A stretch of 64,000 nucleotides of DNA from Streptomyces albus subsp. chlorinus (GTDB lineage: Bacteria > Actinomycetota > Actinomycetes > Streptomycetales > Streptomycetaceae), in the NCBI RefSeq assembly GCF_013302895.1, contig NZ_VJOK01000001.1:3092012-3156011 (forward strand), in the 5' to 3' direction. A model generated the notes under the pieces. The model saw only the letters and a list, made by a program, of their open reading frames with translations. It made no database searches and was not told the origin of the DNA. The translations under genes and the position numbers were made by a program. Shown piece by piece: positions 14,866 to 23,040 of the stretch (position 1 is its first letter; each line of letters starts with the position of its first letter).

Positions 14866-16564
14866 CGTCTCCACCGGCTCCGACACTCGTGGCCTGGTCG
14901 CCTACCTCTTCGGCCCGGGTCGGCGCGACGAGCACACCGACGCCCACATCGTCGCCGCCTGGGACATGGCCGGCGCCCCCGACCCCGGCCGCGATCCCGA
15001 GGCCACTTACACCAGCCTCGCCAAACGCCTCGACCATCACGTTGACCTGCGTGCCCGCGAGCTGAGCGGCACCAAGCCCGCGCGGCATGTATGGCACTGC
15101 CCAGTACGTACCGCCCCCGGTGACCGCTACCTGACCGACACCGAGTGGGCCGATGTCGCCCGCCGAGTGGTGGCCGCAACGGGCATCGCGCCCGAGGGCG
15201 ACGACAAGGGGTGCCGGTGGATCGCGGTGCGGCACGCGGACGACCACATTCACCTCCTCGCCACCACCGTCCGCGCCGACGGACGCCGCCCCCGCACGCA
15301 TCGCGACGGCCAGCGCGCCCAGCGGGAATGCCGCAAGATCGAAGCCGAGTTCGGGCTGCGCCGACTCAAGTCAGGTGATCTCACCGCGCCCCGAACCCTC
15401 ACGGGCGCCGAGCGCTCCAAGGCCCAGCGCCAGGGGCGGCAAACCGCCTCCCGCGAGTGGCTGCGCGAGCAGGCATACACGGTGGCCGCCGCAGTGCGCA
15501 CCGAGACCGAATACTTCACCGTGCTGGAATCTCTGGGCATCAGGGTCAAGCCGCGCATCGGCCCCGAGACAGGTGACGTGATCGGCTACAGCCTCGCCGC
15601 GCCCGACGACACCAACGCTGACAACGCACCGATCTGGTATGGCGGCTCCAAGCTCGCCCCTGACCTGTCCATCAACCGCCTGCGCGAACGGCTCGCGGCC
15701 CAGGGCGTGGCCGAGCGCCCACGAGAAACCGCGGGCCCGGCCGAAGTGTGGCGCCGCGCCGAATCCGCCGTACGCACGGCCCGTACCAGGCTCGACTCGG
15801 ACGACAGCCCCGCCGCACAAGGCCATCTGGATGCCTTCGGCGACACCCTGCACAACCTGGCCCTCGCCACCAAGGGACCTATCCGGAGCGAACTCCACGC
15901 AGCAGCAACGGCCTTCGATCGCGCTCGCCGTTCAGCTATTCGGGCCGACCACCAAGCCGCCACCGCCCTGCGCCAGGCGGCCAAAGACCTCGTCAACACA
16001 TCCAGCAAGCCGGGCGGTATCGCTATCGCCCTGGTCTTCGCCGCCCTCCACTTGGCCCGCGCCGCCGCCAAGTGGCACGAGCAACGCGGCCACGAACAGC
16101 AGGCCGCTGCTGCCGCACAGGCAAGCGCCTTTCTCCAAGCGGGGTACGAGAGGGCGTCCGCACCGGTACTGGCCGACCTCGCCCGCCACTCCCCCGCTCC
16201 CAAGGTCGCCGAACGGTGTGCCGAGGTCGTCCGTGAGGCTCTGCCGACTGACGCCGACCGCATCCTGAGCGACACCGCGTGGCCCGCCCTGGCCACCACC
16301 CTCGCGAAGGCCGAAACGGCGGGCCACAACCCGCGACGCCTTTTGACGGAACTGGGAGCGGTACGCGAGCTCGACACGGCCAAGTTCCCGGCTCAGGTAC
16401 TGGTCTGGCGCGTCACCACGCAGCCCAACAAGCGTCAAGCAGCGGCAGCCATCCGCAGCACCTCGCCCGGGACGGGCCAGGTGAGCACGACCTCGACGGC
16501 CATCTCCGGTGTCGCCTCGTCGCAGGCTGCCCAGGAGGAGCAGCGCCGTCGACGTAGCCGGTAG
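14855..16564 (+). CDS. Relaxase/mobilization nuclease, MOBP-like
   Basis: This 569-residue protein should nick one strand at oriT and become covalently attached to it. The N-terminal domain has VAYLFGPGRRDEH, then KPARHVWHCPVRTAPGDRYL with Asp/Thr motifs, then the metal-binding triad His127, His131, His133 in RHADDHIHLLATTVR. The segment GQRAQRECRKIEAEFGLRRL is also found in actinobacterial relaxases of this group. The C-terminal half is helical and Ala-rich with no clear primase or helicase domain. The GTG/ATG region at 14855 lies inside the end of mobC (11-base overlap). No coupling protein or TraB gene follows, so mobilisation would need another element. Confidence 0.88.
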   Translation: MVPDVSTGSDTRGLVAYLFGPGRRDEHTDAHIVAAWDMAGAPDPGRDPEATYTSLAKRLDHHVDLRARELSGTKPARHVWHCPVRTAPGDRYLTDTEWADVARRVVAATGIAPEGDDKGCRWIAVRHADDHIHLLATTVRADGRRPRTHRDGQRAQRECRKIEAEFGLRRLKSGDLTAPRTLTGAERSKAQRQGRQTASREWLREQAYTVAAAVRTETEYFTVLESLGIRVKPRIGPETGDVIGYSLAAPDDTNADNAPIWYGGSKLAPDLSINRLRERLAAQGVAERPRETAGPAEVWRRAESAVRTARTRLDSDDSPAAQGHLDAFGDTLHNLALATKGPIRSELHAAATAFDRARRSAIRADHQAATALRQAAKDLVNTSSKPGGIAIALVFAALHLARAAAKWHEQRGHEQQAAAAAQASAFLQAGYERASAPVLADLARHSPAPKVAERCAEVVREALPTDADRILSDTAWPALATTLAKAETAGHNPRRLLTELGAVRELDTAKFPAQVLVWRVTTQPNKRQAAAAIRSTSPGTGQVSTTSTAISGVASSQAAQEEQRRRRSR

Positions 16565-16678
16565 CGGGGCTCACGCTGCGCGGGGAAGGCGGAAGCGCAA
16601 GCAGCCATCCTCGCCGGTGTCCCGTCGGCCCCGTGCGCTCCACGCTACGGCGTCTCGCTGACCGTTCCGCTCGATGCT

Positions 16679-17821
16679 TCAGCTTCCAAGAGGAGTAGTG
16701 GTGGGCGGGGCGTCCGCACTGCGCTCAAGACAGAGGCGCAGCCGGTCCTGGGCCGATGTCACGGTCCGCATCAGGTCGCTTCGCCAGGGTTCCGGTACGG
16801 TCCCGGCGTCGAGTCCGGCCGTGCGAACCACGCTGGTGAGGGCTCGGCGCTGGCCGACGGACATCGCGCATCGGAGCTGCGGCTGGGCGAGCGCGTCCCG
16901 GGCCGCGTAGCCGTCGGCGTGGGTCGTAGCAAGGACGTCCGCGTGCAACTGGGGTATTCGCGCGCTGGTGTGGGCTTCGGCCAGGATCAGCGAGGCGATG
17001 CCGACCCGGGCGCGGAAAACGCTCGTGCCGGCGACGGGCTGCTGCTGCAAGGTGAGCGCTGCGGTGAGCATGTCCTCCAGGTGCACCGCTGGAACGGCAC
17101 CGGAGGCGTCCCGGCACAGGGCGCGCAGCAGGCTCCGTACCGCTTCTTCCCACGGCTCGGCGAGCCGGCTGTCGGTAAGCAGGGCGGTCGCCTCGTCGTG
17201 ATGCCCCTTGTGGAGGAGGGCGAGGATGGTGATCTGGCGGCCGTCGAGGAGCCGGGCGCCAACGCCGCGGTGGGCTGCTGCGGCATTGGCCGCTTCGCTC
17301 CAGCGGCCGGCCTGGGTCAGGGCGCGGGTGCCGTCGGCCAGCAGTGCCGCCCACACCAGGGTGCAGAGCGTCTTGTGCTCGTCCGCGGAGTTGGTGAGCG
17401 TGTGGAGGGTGACGGTGCGGCCAGTGATCTGGGCGGAGGTGCGGGTGCGGGCGGCGCGGAAGAGTGCGTCGAGCGTGGCGTAGGCGCTGTTGCCATCGCC
17501 CTCGCGGATGAGCTGTCGGGCGACGTTGAGGATCGGTTGGAGCGCGAGTTTCACCGCCCAGGAAGGAAGCGGCCTTGCCTGTTCGAAGACCGCGTACTGG
17601 GACCAGCACAGGGTGCGGGCGAGGTCGGGCACTGCGCAGTCGGAAGCAATGAGGGCAGCCTTGTTGCACACCTCGGCGGCGCGGGTGGCTTGCTGCTGGA
17701 GGGTGCCGGTGGCGGGTTGTGCGGCAAGGTCCGTCAGCTGGGTGATCCGGGTCGTGAGGGGGAGCGCAGGTGGGCGGGGCCGCTGGATGAGGGGGAACCA
17801 TGCCAGAAGCCGGTCGTTCAT
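16679..17821 (-). CDS. Helical-repeat (TPR-like) protein of the lanthipeptide cluster
   Basis: This 380-residue soluble protein consists almost entirely of paired alpha helices with Ala/Leu-rich TPR-like spacing, for example ARQLIREGDGNSAYATLDAL and LHKGHHDEATALLTDSRLAE. No catalytic motif, signal or membrane segment is seen. Proteins of this type often sit at the end of class I lanthipeptide and thiopeptide operons in Streptomyces, but their role is unknown to me; scaffolding or regulation are guesses. Its ATG overlaps the stop of the upstream SpaB_C-type gene by four bases (ATGA), so it is the last gene of that operon. Confidence 0.7.
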   Translation of the reverse strand: MNDRLLAWFPLIQRPRPPALPLTTRITQLTDLAAQPATGTLQQQATRAAEVCNKAALIASDCAVPDLARTLCWSQYAVFEQARPLPSWAVKLALQPILNVARQLIREGDGNSAYATLDALFRAARTRTSAQITGRTVTLHTLTNSADEHKTLCTLVWAALLADGTRALTQAGRWSEAANAAAAHRGVGARLLDGRQITILALLHKGHHDEATALLTDSRLAEPWEEAVRSLLRALCRDASGAVPAVHLEDMLTAALTLQQQPVAGTSVFRARVGIASLILAEAHTSARIPQLHADVLATTHADGYAARDALAQPQLRCAMSVGQRRALTSVVRTAGLDAGTVPEPWRSDLMRTVTSAQDRLRLCLERSADAPPTTTPLGS

Positions 17822-18642
17822 GCCGGGGCCCCTTGCCCGCTCTGGTCCTTGAGGGCGGGGTCAGGGCCGAAGACGACGGCCTTGGCGCCTGTAGCCAGGG
17901 TGGCCTGGGTCGCGTGCGGGAGCCCGAACCGGTTGAAGGCGAAGATGAGGTGGTGAGCCAGGACGGCGCGCAGCCCACGGTGCAGCCGCCCGCCAGCGGC
18001 GAGCGCAGCCAGATCGCGGCCCGCGGTGGTGAATGCCTGCGGCCAGGCGGCGGGGACCGTGAGCGGGGCGCCGTCCCGGGTGAGCTGCGTGACGTCGGCG
18101 GTCATCAGGTGGCGCAGCCCTTCCCGCAGGCTCTTGAGTCTGCCGTCGGGCTCAGGCTGCGGCCGGTCGCGGTGGTCGGCAACGCGTGCCCAGACATCGC
18201 CCTGCTCGTACCAGTCGAGGCCGGCGGCGCGCAGCAGCGCGGTGCACAGCAGGACCGCCAGTTCGCGGCGGCGCGGACGGTCACGGTGGCAGTTCAGGTG
18301 GGCGATCAGGTGGTGGCTGTCGCGGTGGAAGAGTTCATGAGCTGTGTTCATGGCCTCCGTCCCGCCGAAGGCGTGGGTTTCCGGCTCGTAGATCGCGGGG
18401 GTCACGGCGGTGAGGTGCTGATCGCGCTGGAGGGGGCCGAGGACGTACAGGAGGTGGTCCTCGGCCGCCACGGGGTTGTCGGGCGGCTGGTAGCGGATGC
18501 GCCAGGTAGGGGTTTTGCGGACGAAGAACCAGGGGCCGGTCTCGGCGGTGGCCAGGAGCGGGACGACGTGGGTGAGGGCCGTGTGCTCGGCGCTGTCCCA
18601 GTTGGGGAAAGCGATGGTGATCTGCCGCCAGGAGGTGTCCAT
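17818..18642 (-). CDS. Thiopeptide-type bacteriocin biosynthesis protein (SpaB_C/TIGR03891-like)
   Basis: This 274-residue stand-alone version of the LanB C-terminal domain begins WRQITIAFPNWDSAEHTALT. It contains GPWFFVRKTPTWRIRYQP and a long helical C-terminus. In full LanB enzymes this domain eliminates glutamate from glutamylated Ser/Thr to give dehydroamino acids; in split systems it is separate. The split-LanB fragment at 19896-20984 already ends with its own copy of this domain, so the cluster has two. They may act at different steps or have a redundant relationship, which cannot be decided here. The ATG at 18642 follows GACGGAG. It lies 21 bases after lanC. Confidence 0.8.
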   Translation of the reverse strand: MDTSWRQITIAFPNWDSAEHTALTHVVPLLATAETGPWFFVRKTPTWRIRYQPPDNPVAAEDHLLYVLGPLQRDQHLTAVTPAIYEPETHAFGGTEAMNTAHELFHRDSHHLIAHLNCHRDRPRRRELAVLLCTALLRAAGLDWYEQGDVWARVADHRDRPQPEPDGRLKSLREGLRHLMTADVTQLTRDGAPLTVPAAWPQAFTTAGRDLAALAAGGRLHRGLRAVLAHHLIFAFNRFGLPHATQATLATGAKAVVFGPDPALKDQSGQGAPA

Positions 18643-18663
18643 ACGGGTTCGGCTCCGTCTCGT

Positions 18664-19899
18664 CTATGCCAGGAGGAGGAAGGCGTCCCAGCCCGATCGC
18701 GGGGGCGTGTTGGTGCCGAGGGTGTGCAGGGCGAGCGCGCTGCCGGCAAGGCCGTCCAAGAGTTCGGGGTCGCGCTGCTGGAGGTGGGTGATCTGCTGGC
18801 TGAGCCGGGTAGTCAGGCGGGGCAGTTCGGCGGCAAGGACACCGGTGGTCGCGTCGGTGGCCATGCGCCAGGCGGCCTGGAGCAGTCCGGCGGTGCCGTG
18901 GCAGAGCCCGGTCTCGGTGAGCATCTCCAGCTGGCCCGGGGCCTGGAGAGTGGTGAGCATGGCGCGCTCGGCGGTCTGCCGGCGGGAGCTATCACCCAGG
19001 GCCATGCCCGCGAGTTGCTGTGCTCGGGCGGTGCCGGCGATGCCGTAGCACCACGAGGGCCTCGGTCGCAGTGCCGGATCGACGTGGTGGCGCCGGACCT
19101 GGTCGAGGGTGATGAAGCCGGGCCACCAGGGACCGGTGGCATCGTCCTGGCGCCACCGGTCCGTCCAGGCGCAGATCCGTTCTGCGGCTTCGCGCGCACC
19201 GGGGACGGCCGGGCCGTCAAGCAGGGACAGGGAGAGCAGGGCGAGTACGGAACCGATGCCGTGAGCCATGCCGAAGTTCCCGTGCCCGCCGGGGTAGTCG
19301 GGGCTGACTTCGCCGTTGGGCGCCACGCCGGTCCACCATGCTGGGAGGTCGAGGCTTGGGGAGCGGGGTTCGGTCAGGCGTACCAGGTAGGCGAGGACAT
19401 CGGTGGTGACCGGGTGGTCTGGGTGACGCTTGAGGTGGTGGGCACCCAGCCCGGCGAGGCCGCGGATCACGTCGAATTCCTTCATCGCCGGGGCCTCGCC
19501 GCGCTCGATGCGGGCGTGGGCGTGAGCCAGGCGTCGGCGGGTGACGGAGAGCGTGGCGTCGTCCAGGTTCTTCAGGGCTCGCTGGTAGCGGCTGGAGTCC
19601 CCGGCGGCGGCGTTCATGGCGAAGGCCAGGGCCGGGGCTCCCATGTAGAGGCTGGCGTTCGAAGCAGCGGTCAGATCGCTGTGGGCGGCCGATGCCAGCC
19701 AGGTGTGCACGGTGTCCCACTCGCCCCGGCCGCAGTGGGCGCGTTCGATGTGGAGCAGGGCGATGCCCGCGGCGCCGCCCGCCAGTGACTGCGGCCACGC
19801 CCGACCGGCCGACGGTGCCGTATCCCAGGCGGTGCGCGGGTCGGACAGCTGCGCGGCCAGCGTGTCGGCCAGGGCCAGAGACTGCGGTATCGGCCTCAC
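18664..19899 (-). CDS. lanC: Lanthionine synthetase C (LanC-like cyclase)
   Basis: This 411-residue zinc enzyme adds cysteine thiols to dehydroalanine/dehydrobutyrine residues to form (methyl)lanthionine rings. LanC motifs are all present: GGHGNFGMAHGIGSVLALL (around 205-223), then SWCYGIAGTARAQQLAG with the first zinc Cys, then GLCHGTAGLLQAAW with the Cys-His zinc pair. The toroid repeats GAAGIALLHIE, YMGAPALAFA and GLAGSALALHTL are also visible. The start is GTG at 19899, overlapping the LanB stop by four bases (GTGA), which implies translational coupling. The open frame extends further upstream but only as antisense-like sequence in the lanB region. Confidence 0.92.
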   Translation of the reverse strand: MRPIPQSLALADTLAAQLSDPRTAWDTAPSAGRAWPQSLAGGAAGIALLHIERAHCGRGEWDTVHTWLASAAHSDLTAASNASLYMGAPALAFAMNAAAGDSSRYQRALKNLDDATLSVTRRRLAHAHARIERGEAPAMKEFDVIRGLAGLGAHHLKRHPDHPVTTDVLAYLVRLTEPRSPSLDLPAWWTGVAPNGEVSPDYPGGHGNFGMAHGIGSVLALLSLSLLDGPAVPGAREAAERICAWTDRWRQDDATGPWWPGFITLDQVRRHHVDPALRPRPSWCYGIAGTARAQQLAGMALGDSSRRQTAERAMLTTLQAPGQLEMLTETGLCHGTAGLLQAAWRMATDATTGVLAAELPRLTTRLSQQITHLQQRDPELLDGLAGSALALHTLGTNTPPRSGWDAFLLLA

Positions 19900-20984
19900 G
19901 AGGTTCTTCCCTCTTTGCTGCGGGCGGTCCAGCTCAGGGCCGCGGCACGGGCCAGGTGTACGCAGCGGCGTTCGGCCTCCATGTCCAGGGCGGCCATGCG
20001 GGTGTGGTGCAGGTGCAGCAGTTCCGGCAGCACGACGGTCGCCGTGAGCCCTCCCGCCGTCGCGAGGGCACTGCGGTAGAGGGCCAGCGCGTCGCGCCGC
20101 AGCGTCCAGCGGGCCAAGAGCTCCTCGCCCCCTGGCTGTTGGGACAGGTGGGTGCGGTCGTGGAGGTTGGCCAGAGCGATTGCCTGGTCGTACAGGCCGC
20201 GGTCCGGCGCCGTGCCGGTGGTCTGGGCGCAGTCGATGAACCACCGCATGGCCTCGCCCGCATCACCGACCAGGCCGATGACCACATCGAGCATGCTGGC
20301 CGCGGTCATGGCCCGCCGATCGGGCCCGCCGGTGGCCGCACAGGCGGCCAGTTGCGCGACGGCGGCTTCGGAGTCAGCCGCGAAGTACGCCTCGGCGGCA
20401 TCCCATGCCTGGGGGCCTCCGAAGCGGGCGGTCTCGGGGAAGTCCGTGTCCCACTGCACCCGGGCCAGCGTCCCCGCCTGACGCAGTCGCTTGGTCCAGG
20501 CGCCGACTACCGTGGCTGCGGCCTCGGCCTGGTCGTTTCCGACGGTCAGGCGTAACCGCAAGTGATCCTCGGGGTCGCGGTAGGGCAGGAACCACCACCG
20601 CACCCCGCCGCCCCGCAGATCACGCAACCGGTGGAGCAGGTCCGGAAGGTGGCGGGTGAGGATGCCGGCGTGGCGGTCGCGGTGTGCGTAGAGCTTGAGG
20701 AAAAAGTGTCCGTCGCAGCCGGGCAGGCGGCCGTGCGCGCGTTCCGACACCGGGGCCGTGTGCAGCCAGTGCGGCATCTTGACGGGGCTGCTGGTGGTGG
20801 TGAGGGGGATGACGACTTCGTGGGGGTGGCCGTTGATCCAGCCCGCGTCGGCGGCGGTTTCGGCGCGCAGGACCGCGCTGCCGTGACGCCGCATGTGGGT
20901 GTGCAGCAGGGCCCGGTGGGAGGGCTCGTCCAGGTCCAGGCGGAGGCGCTGGTCGCCCTCACCCAGGTAGACGGCGCTCGGCAC
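19896..20984 (-). CDS. LanB dehydratase, C-terminal fragment (split by frameshift)
   Basis: This 362-residue frame carries the C-terminal third of a class I lantibiotic dehydratase. It begins PSAVYLGEGDQRLRLDLDEP, which in intact enzymes is internal. It continues with VRWWFLPYRDPEDHLRLRLT and the SpaB_C/TIGR03891 elimination domain (about 90-350). The same frame stays open another 56 codons upstream to 21152 and there encodes FDWGTASRLPF, the missing link to the N-terminal fragment. The GTG at 20984 has only weak ribosome-site character, so independent translation is doubtful. Its stop overlaps the lanC start. This is either a real split or broken gene or a one-base sequence error at about 21153. 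Confidence 0.8.
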   Translation of the reverse strand: MPSAVYLGEGDQRLRLDLDEPSHRALLHTHMRRHGSAVLRAETAADAGWINGHPHEVVIPLTTTSSPVKMPHWLHTAPVSERAHGRLPGCDGHFFLKLYAHRDRHAGILTRHLPDLLHRLRDLRGGGVRWWFLPYRDPEDHLRLRLTVGNDQAEAAATVVGAWTKRLRQAGTLARVQWDTDFPETARFGGPQAWDAAEAYFAADSEAAVAQLAACAATGGPDRRAMTAASMLDVVIGLVGDAGEAMRWFIDCAQTTGTAPDRGLYDQAIALANLHDRTHLSQQPGGEELLARWTLRRDALALYRSALATAGGLTATVVLPELLHLHHTRMAALDMEAERRCVHLARAAALSWTARSKEGRTS

Positions 20985-22977
20985 CCTGATCTGGTCGCGC
21001 CAGGCGGACAGAGACCGGTCCCACCGGTCCCAGCCCGTCGTGGGGTCGGCGAGGTCGGCGGTGGTGAGCCGCCAGCGTGCCGGGGTGAGGATCGTGCGTC
21101 CGTAACGCAGGGCGGGCCGGAACGGCAGACGTGAGGCCGTGCCCCAGTCGAATGGTGCACGGGACGCTCATGGCGTGAGGGGCTTCGGTAAGGAACCGCA
21201 CCAGCGGGTGGGTACGGCGGGTGGGCTCCACCGCGTTCATGGTCACGAACTCCAGCGGACAGCGCCGCGAGGTCGATATCAGGTACAGACGGTCGGCGTC
21301 CGCGGTGACGGCGATGTCCTCCACGGGCACCAGGTCCGTGCTGCCGCCGTCGTGGCACTCGCCGAGTCGGACGGCGGCGGGCATCATCTGCGCGGTCCGG
21401 GAGACGTTCCCGGTGCCCGCATACAGCGGGGGCGCAACGACCTGCACCTTCAGCGCGTTCTCGGTGGCGGTGGATGCCGTCGCGTACACCGCCGCCATTC
21501 GATCCCGGTCGCGCCTGTCGAGCAGGCTGAGGAATCTGCCGGTCGTCGTCCCGGCGGACCGCGAGACCCCCACGACCGCCAGCGTGAACTCCCCGGCGGC
21601 CAGGGCCCCCACGCTGGGCGCCGCGATGCGCACGGTCACCTCAGTCGTCGGCTGGATGCGTCTCTCCGGCCCGGCCTCAGTGAGGTCGGTGACCATGGCA
21701 TCGTCCAGCACGGTCTCGCGGCTGCGGCGCAGGGCCGCGTTCTGGGCGAGCGTCAGCAGCTTGGTGTCCCGCTCACTCACAGCTGCCTCGGCCGGGGCGG
21801 GTGGACCGCCGAGGAAGCCGGCCGGGTAGTCCAAGCCCGTGCCACTGTCCACGGCATCCAGGAGCGGGACCACGGCGCGCGGGCCGTAGCGCTCCAGGAA
21901 GCGGCCGTGCCACGCCACCCAGCTGCGGGAGAGCGCCGAGCGGCCCGAGAGCCGGATAAGCGCAGCAGCCGCCCGCGCAGCCTCGGCCGCCACCGCACGG
22001 GGGAGCGTCATCTCGGCGTTCAGGCGCAGATCGAGGGACAGCACCGGCCCGGAGACCGGGTTGAACTCGCGCATCACCGCAGTGGCCTCGGCTCGCTCGG
22101 CCTGGGCGGTCGCTGGGTCGGTCGTGATGTTGTGCCGCGTCAGCGCGTGGGCGATCTCGCGCAGCTTCGCCGTCGGCTCGGACGCCGCAGAGGTGTCCTC
22201 GGTGCCGAGGACGGTCAGCAGATGGGCGAGCGGGTCCGTCGCCGTGAGCGCCGGGCGGAGATCCGTGACCAGGAAGCGCTGGTCGATCAAGTCCGCCAGG
22301 AGCCGGTGGACGGTGGCTGCGGGGACGTGGGGGAAGCCGGTGGCCAGTTTGGCCGCAAGGTCTGCCGTGCGGATAGGGGCGCGGGCCGCGTCCAGTGCCG
22401 CCTTGACGGGTGTGGTGAGGCGGACCTGCACGTGCTCCGGGGCACCGCCGCTGCTGCCCGTCGGACGGTGTTCCAGTACCAACGAGCCGTCCCGCTCCAC
22501 CGCGAGCGGCTGAGCCTGGACGGTGAGGTGCGGCTGGAGCTTGCGGTCGGCTTCCAGTCGTTCGACCATCGCCGTCACCCACGCCGCGTCGGGCCTGGCG
22601 ATGGCCTGGTGGCGAGTGCCGATGCGGGCTGCCGGCGCACTGGCGATGCGGGTCGGCGCTACTCCGGCGAACAGGCCGAAGGGAGTGGCCCGTCCCGAGG
22701 CGCGCAGCACGTAGCGCAGGAGGGCCACGACCACTTTGCGGACGGCCGGTGCGGGAAGCTGCCGCCCCTCGCAGATCTGCTGGACGCGGTGTGCCAGCAC
22801 CGGGCTGGCCTGCTCCACCGCGGCGGCGAAGCCGGGGATCTGCAAAGTCTGCTCCAGCCACGAACGCCACGGTTCCGGGCCGCCGCCGTCGCCGGTCAGA
22901 TCGGGCCAGGACTGGATGCGGTGATCCGGTGGCCAGGCCGCCGCCCGCAGAACCGCCCCGTCGATGAACTCGTACAC
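20959..22977 (-). CDS. lanB: LanB dehydratase, N-terminal fragment (frameshifted after residue 608)
   Basis: This is the glutamylation part of a class I lantibiotic dehydratase, which uses Glu-tRNA to activate Ser/Thr of the precursor. Lant_dehydr_N marks include VALLRYVLRASGRATPFGLF with AGVA after it (around 84-108) and AWVTAMVERLEADRKLQPHL. It runs to RTHPLVRFLTEAPHAMSVPC near residue 606. Beyond that the frame gives only Arg/Pro/His-rich nonsense (about 65 residues), while the correct continuation lies in another frame starting at 21152. One extra base at about 21153 explains it: the repaired gene would span 19896-22977 and encode 1026 residues, the normal LanB length. The GTG at 22977 follows AGGGGGG. 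Confidence 0.85.
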   Translation of the reverse strand: MYEFIDGAVLRAAAWPPDHRIQSWPDLTGDGGGPEPWRSWLEQTLQIPGFAAAVEQASPVLAHRVQQICEGRQLPAPAVRKVVVALLRYVLRASGRATPFGLFAGVAPTRIASAPAARIGTRHQAIARPDAAWVTAMVERLEADRKLQPHLTVQAQPLAVERDGSLVLEHRPTGSSGGAPEHVQVRLTTPVKAALDAARAPIRTADLAAKLATGFPHVPAATVHRLLADLIDQRFLVTDLRPALTATDPLAHLLTVLGTEDTSAASEPTAKLREIAHALTRHNITTDPATAQAERAEATAVMREFNPVSGPVLSLDLRLNAEMTLPRAVAAEAARAAAALIRLSGRSALSRSWVAWHGRFLERYGPRAVVPLLDAVDSGTGLDYPAGFLGGPPAPAEAAVSERDTKLLTLAQNAALRRSRETVLDDAMVTDLTEAGPERRIQPTTEVTVRIAAPSVGALAAGEFTLAVVGVSRSAGTTTGRFLSLLDRRDRDRMAAVYATASTATENALKVQVVAPPLYAGTGNVSRTAQMMPAAVRLGECHDGGSTDLVPVEDIAVTADADRLYLISTSRRCPLEFVTMNAVEPTRRTHPLVRFLTEAPHAMSVPCTIRLGHGLTSAVPARPALRTHDPHPGTLAAHHRRPRRPHDGLGPVGPVSVRLARPDQGAERRLPG

Positions 22978-22998
22978 CGGCCACCCCCCTGTCGCCGC

Positions 22999-23033
22999 GT
23001 GGTGTCCGGCCGCGGGTTGCAGCCGGACACCAC
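22999..23033 (-). terminator. Hairpin between lanA and lanB
   Basis: Perfect 12-bp inverted repeat, 22999-23010 with 23022-23033, 11-base loop. It lies 22 bases past the lanA stop and just before the lanB ribosome site. Such partial terminators or processing hairpins keep precursor mRNA in excess over enzyme mRNA in RiPP operons. Confidence 0.65.
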
Positions 23034-23040
23034 GGCTCTC

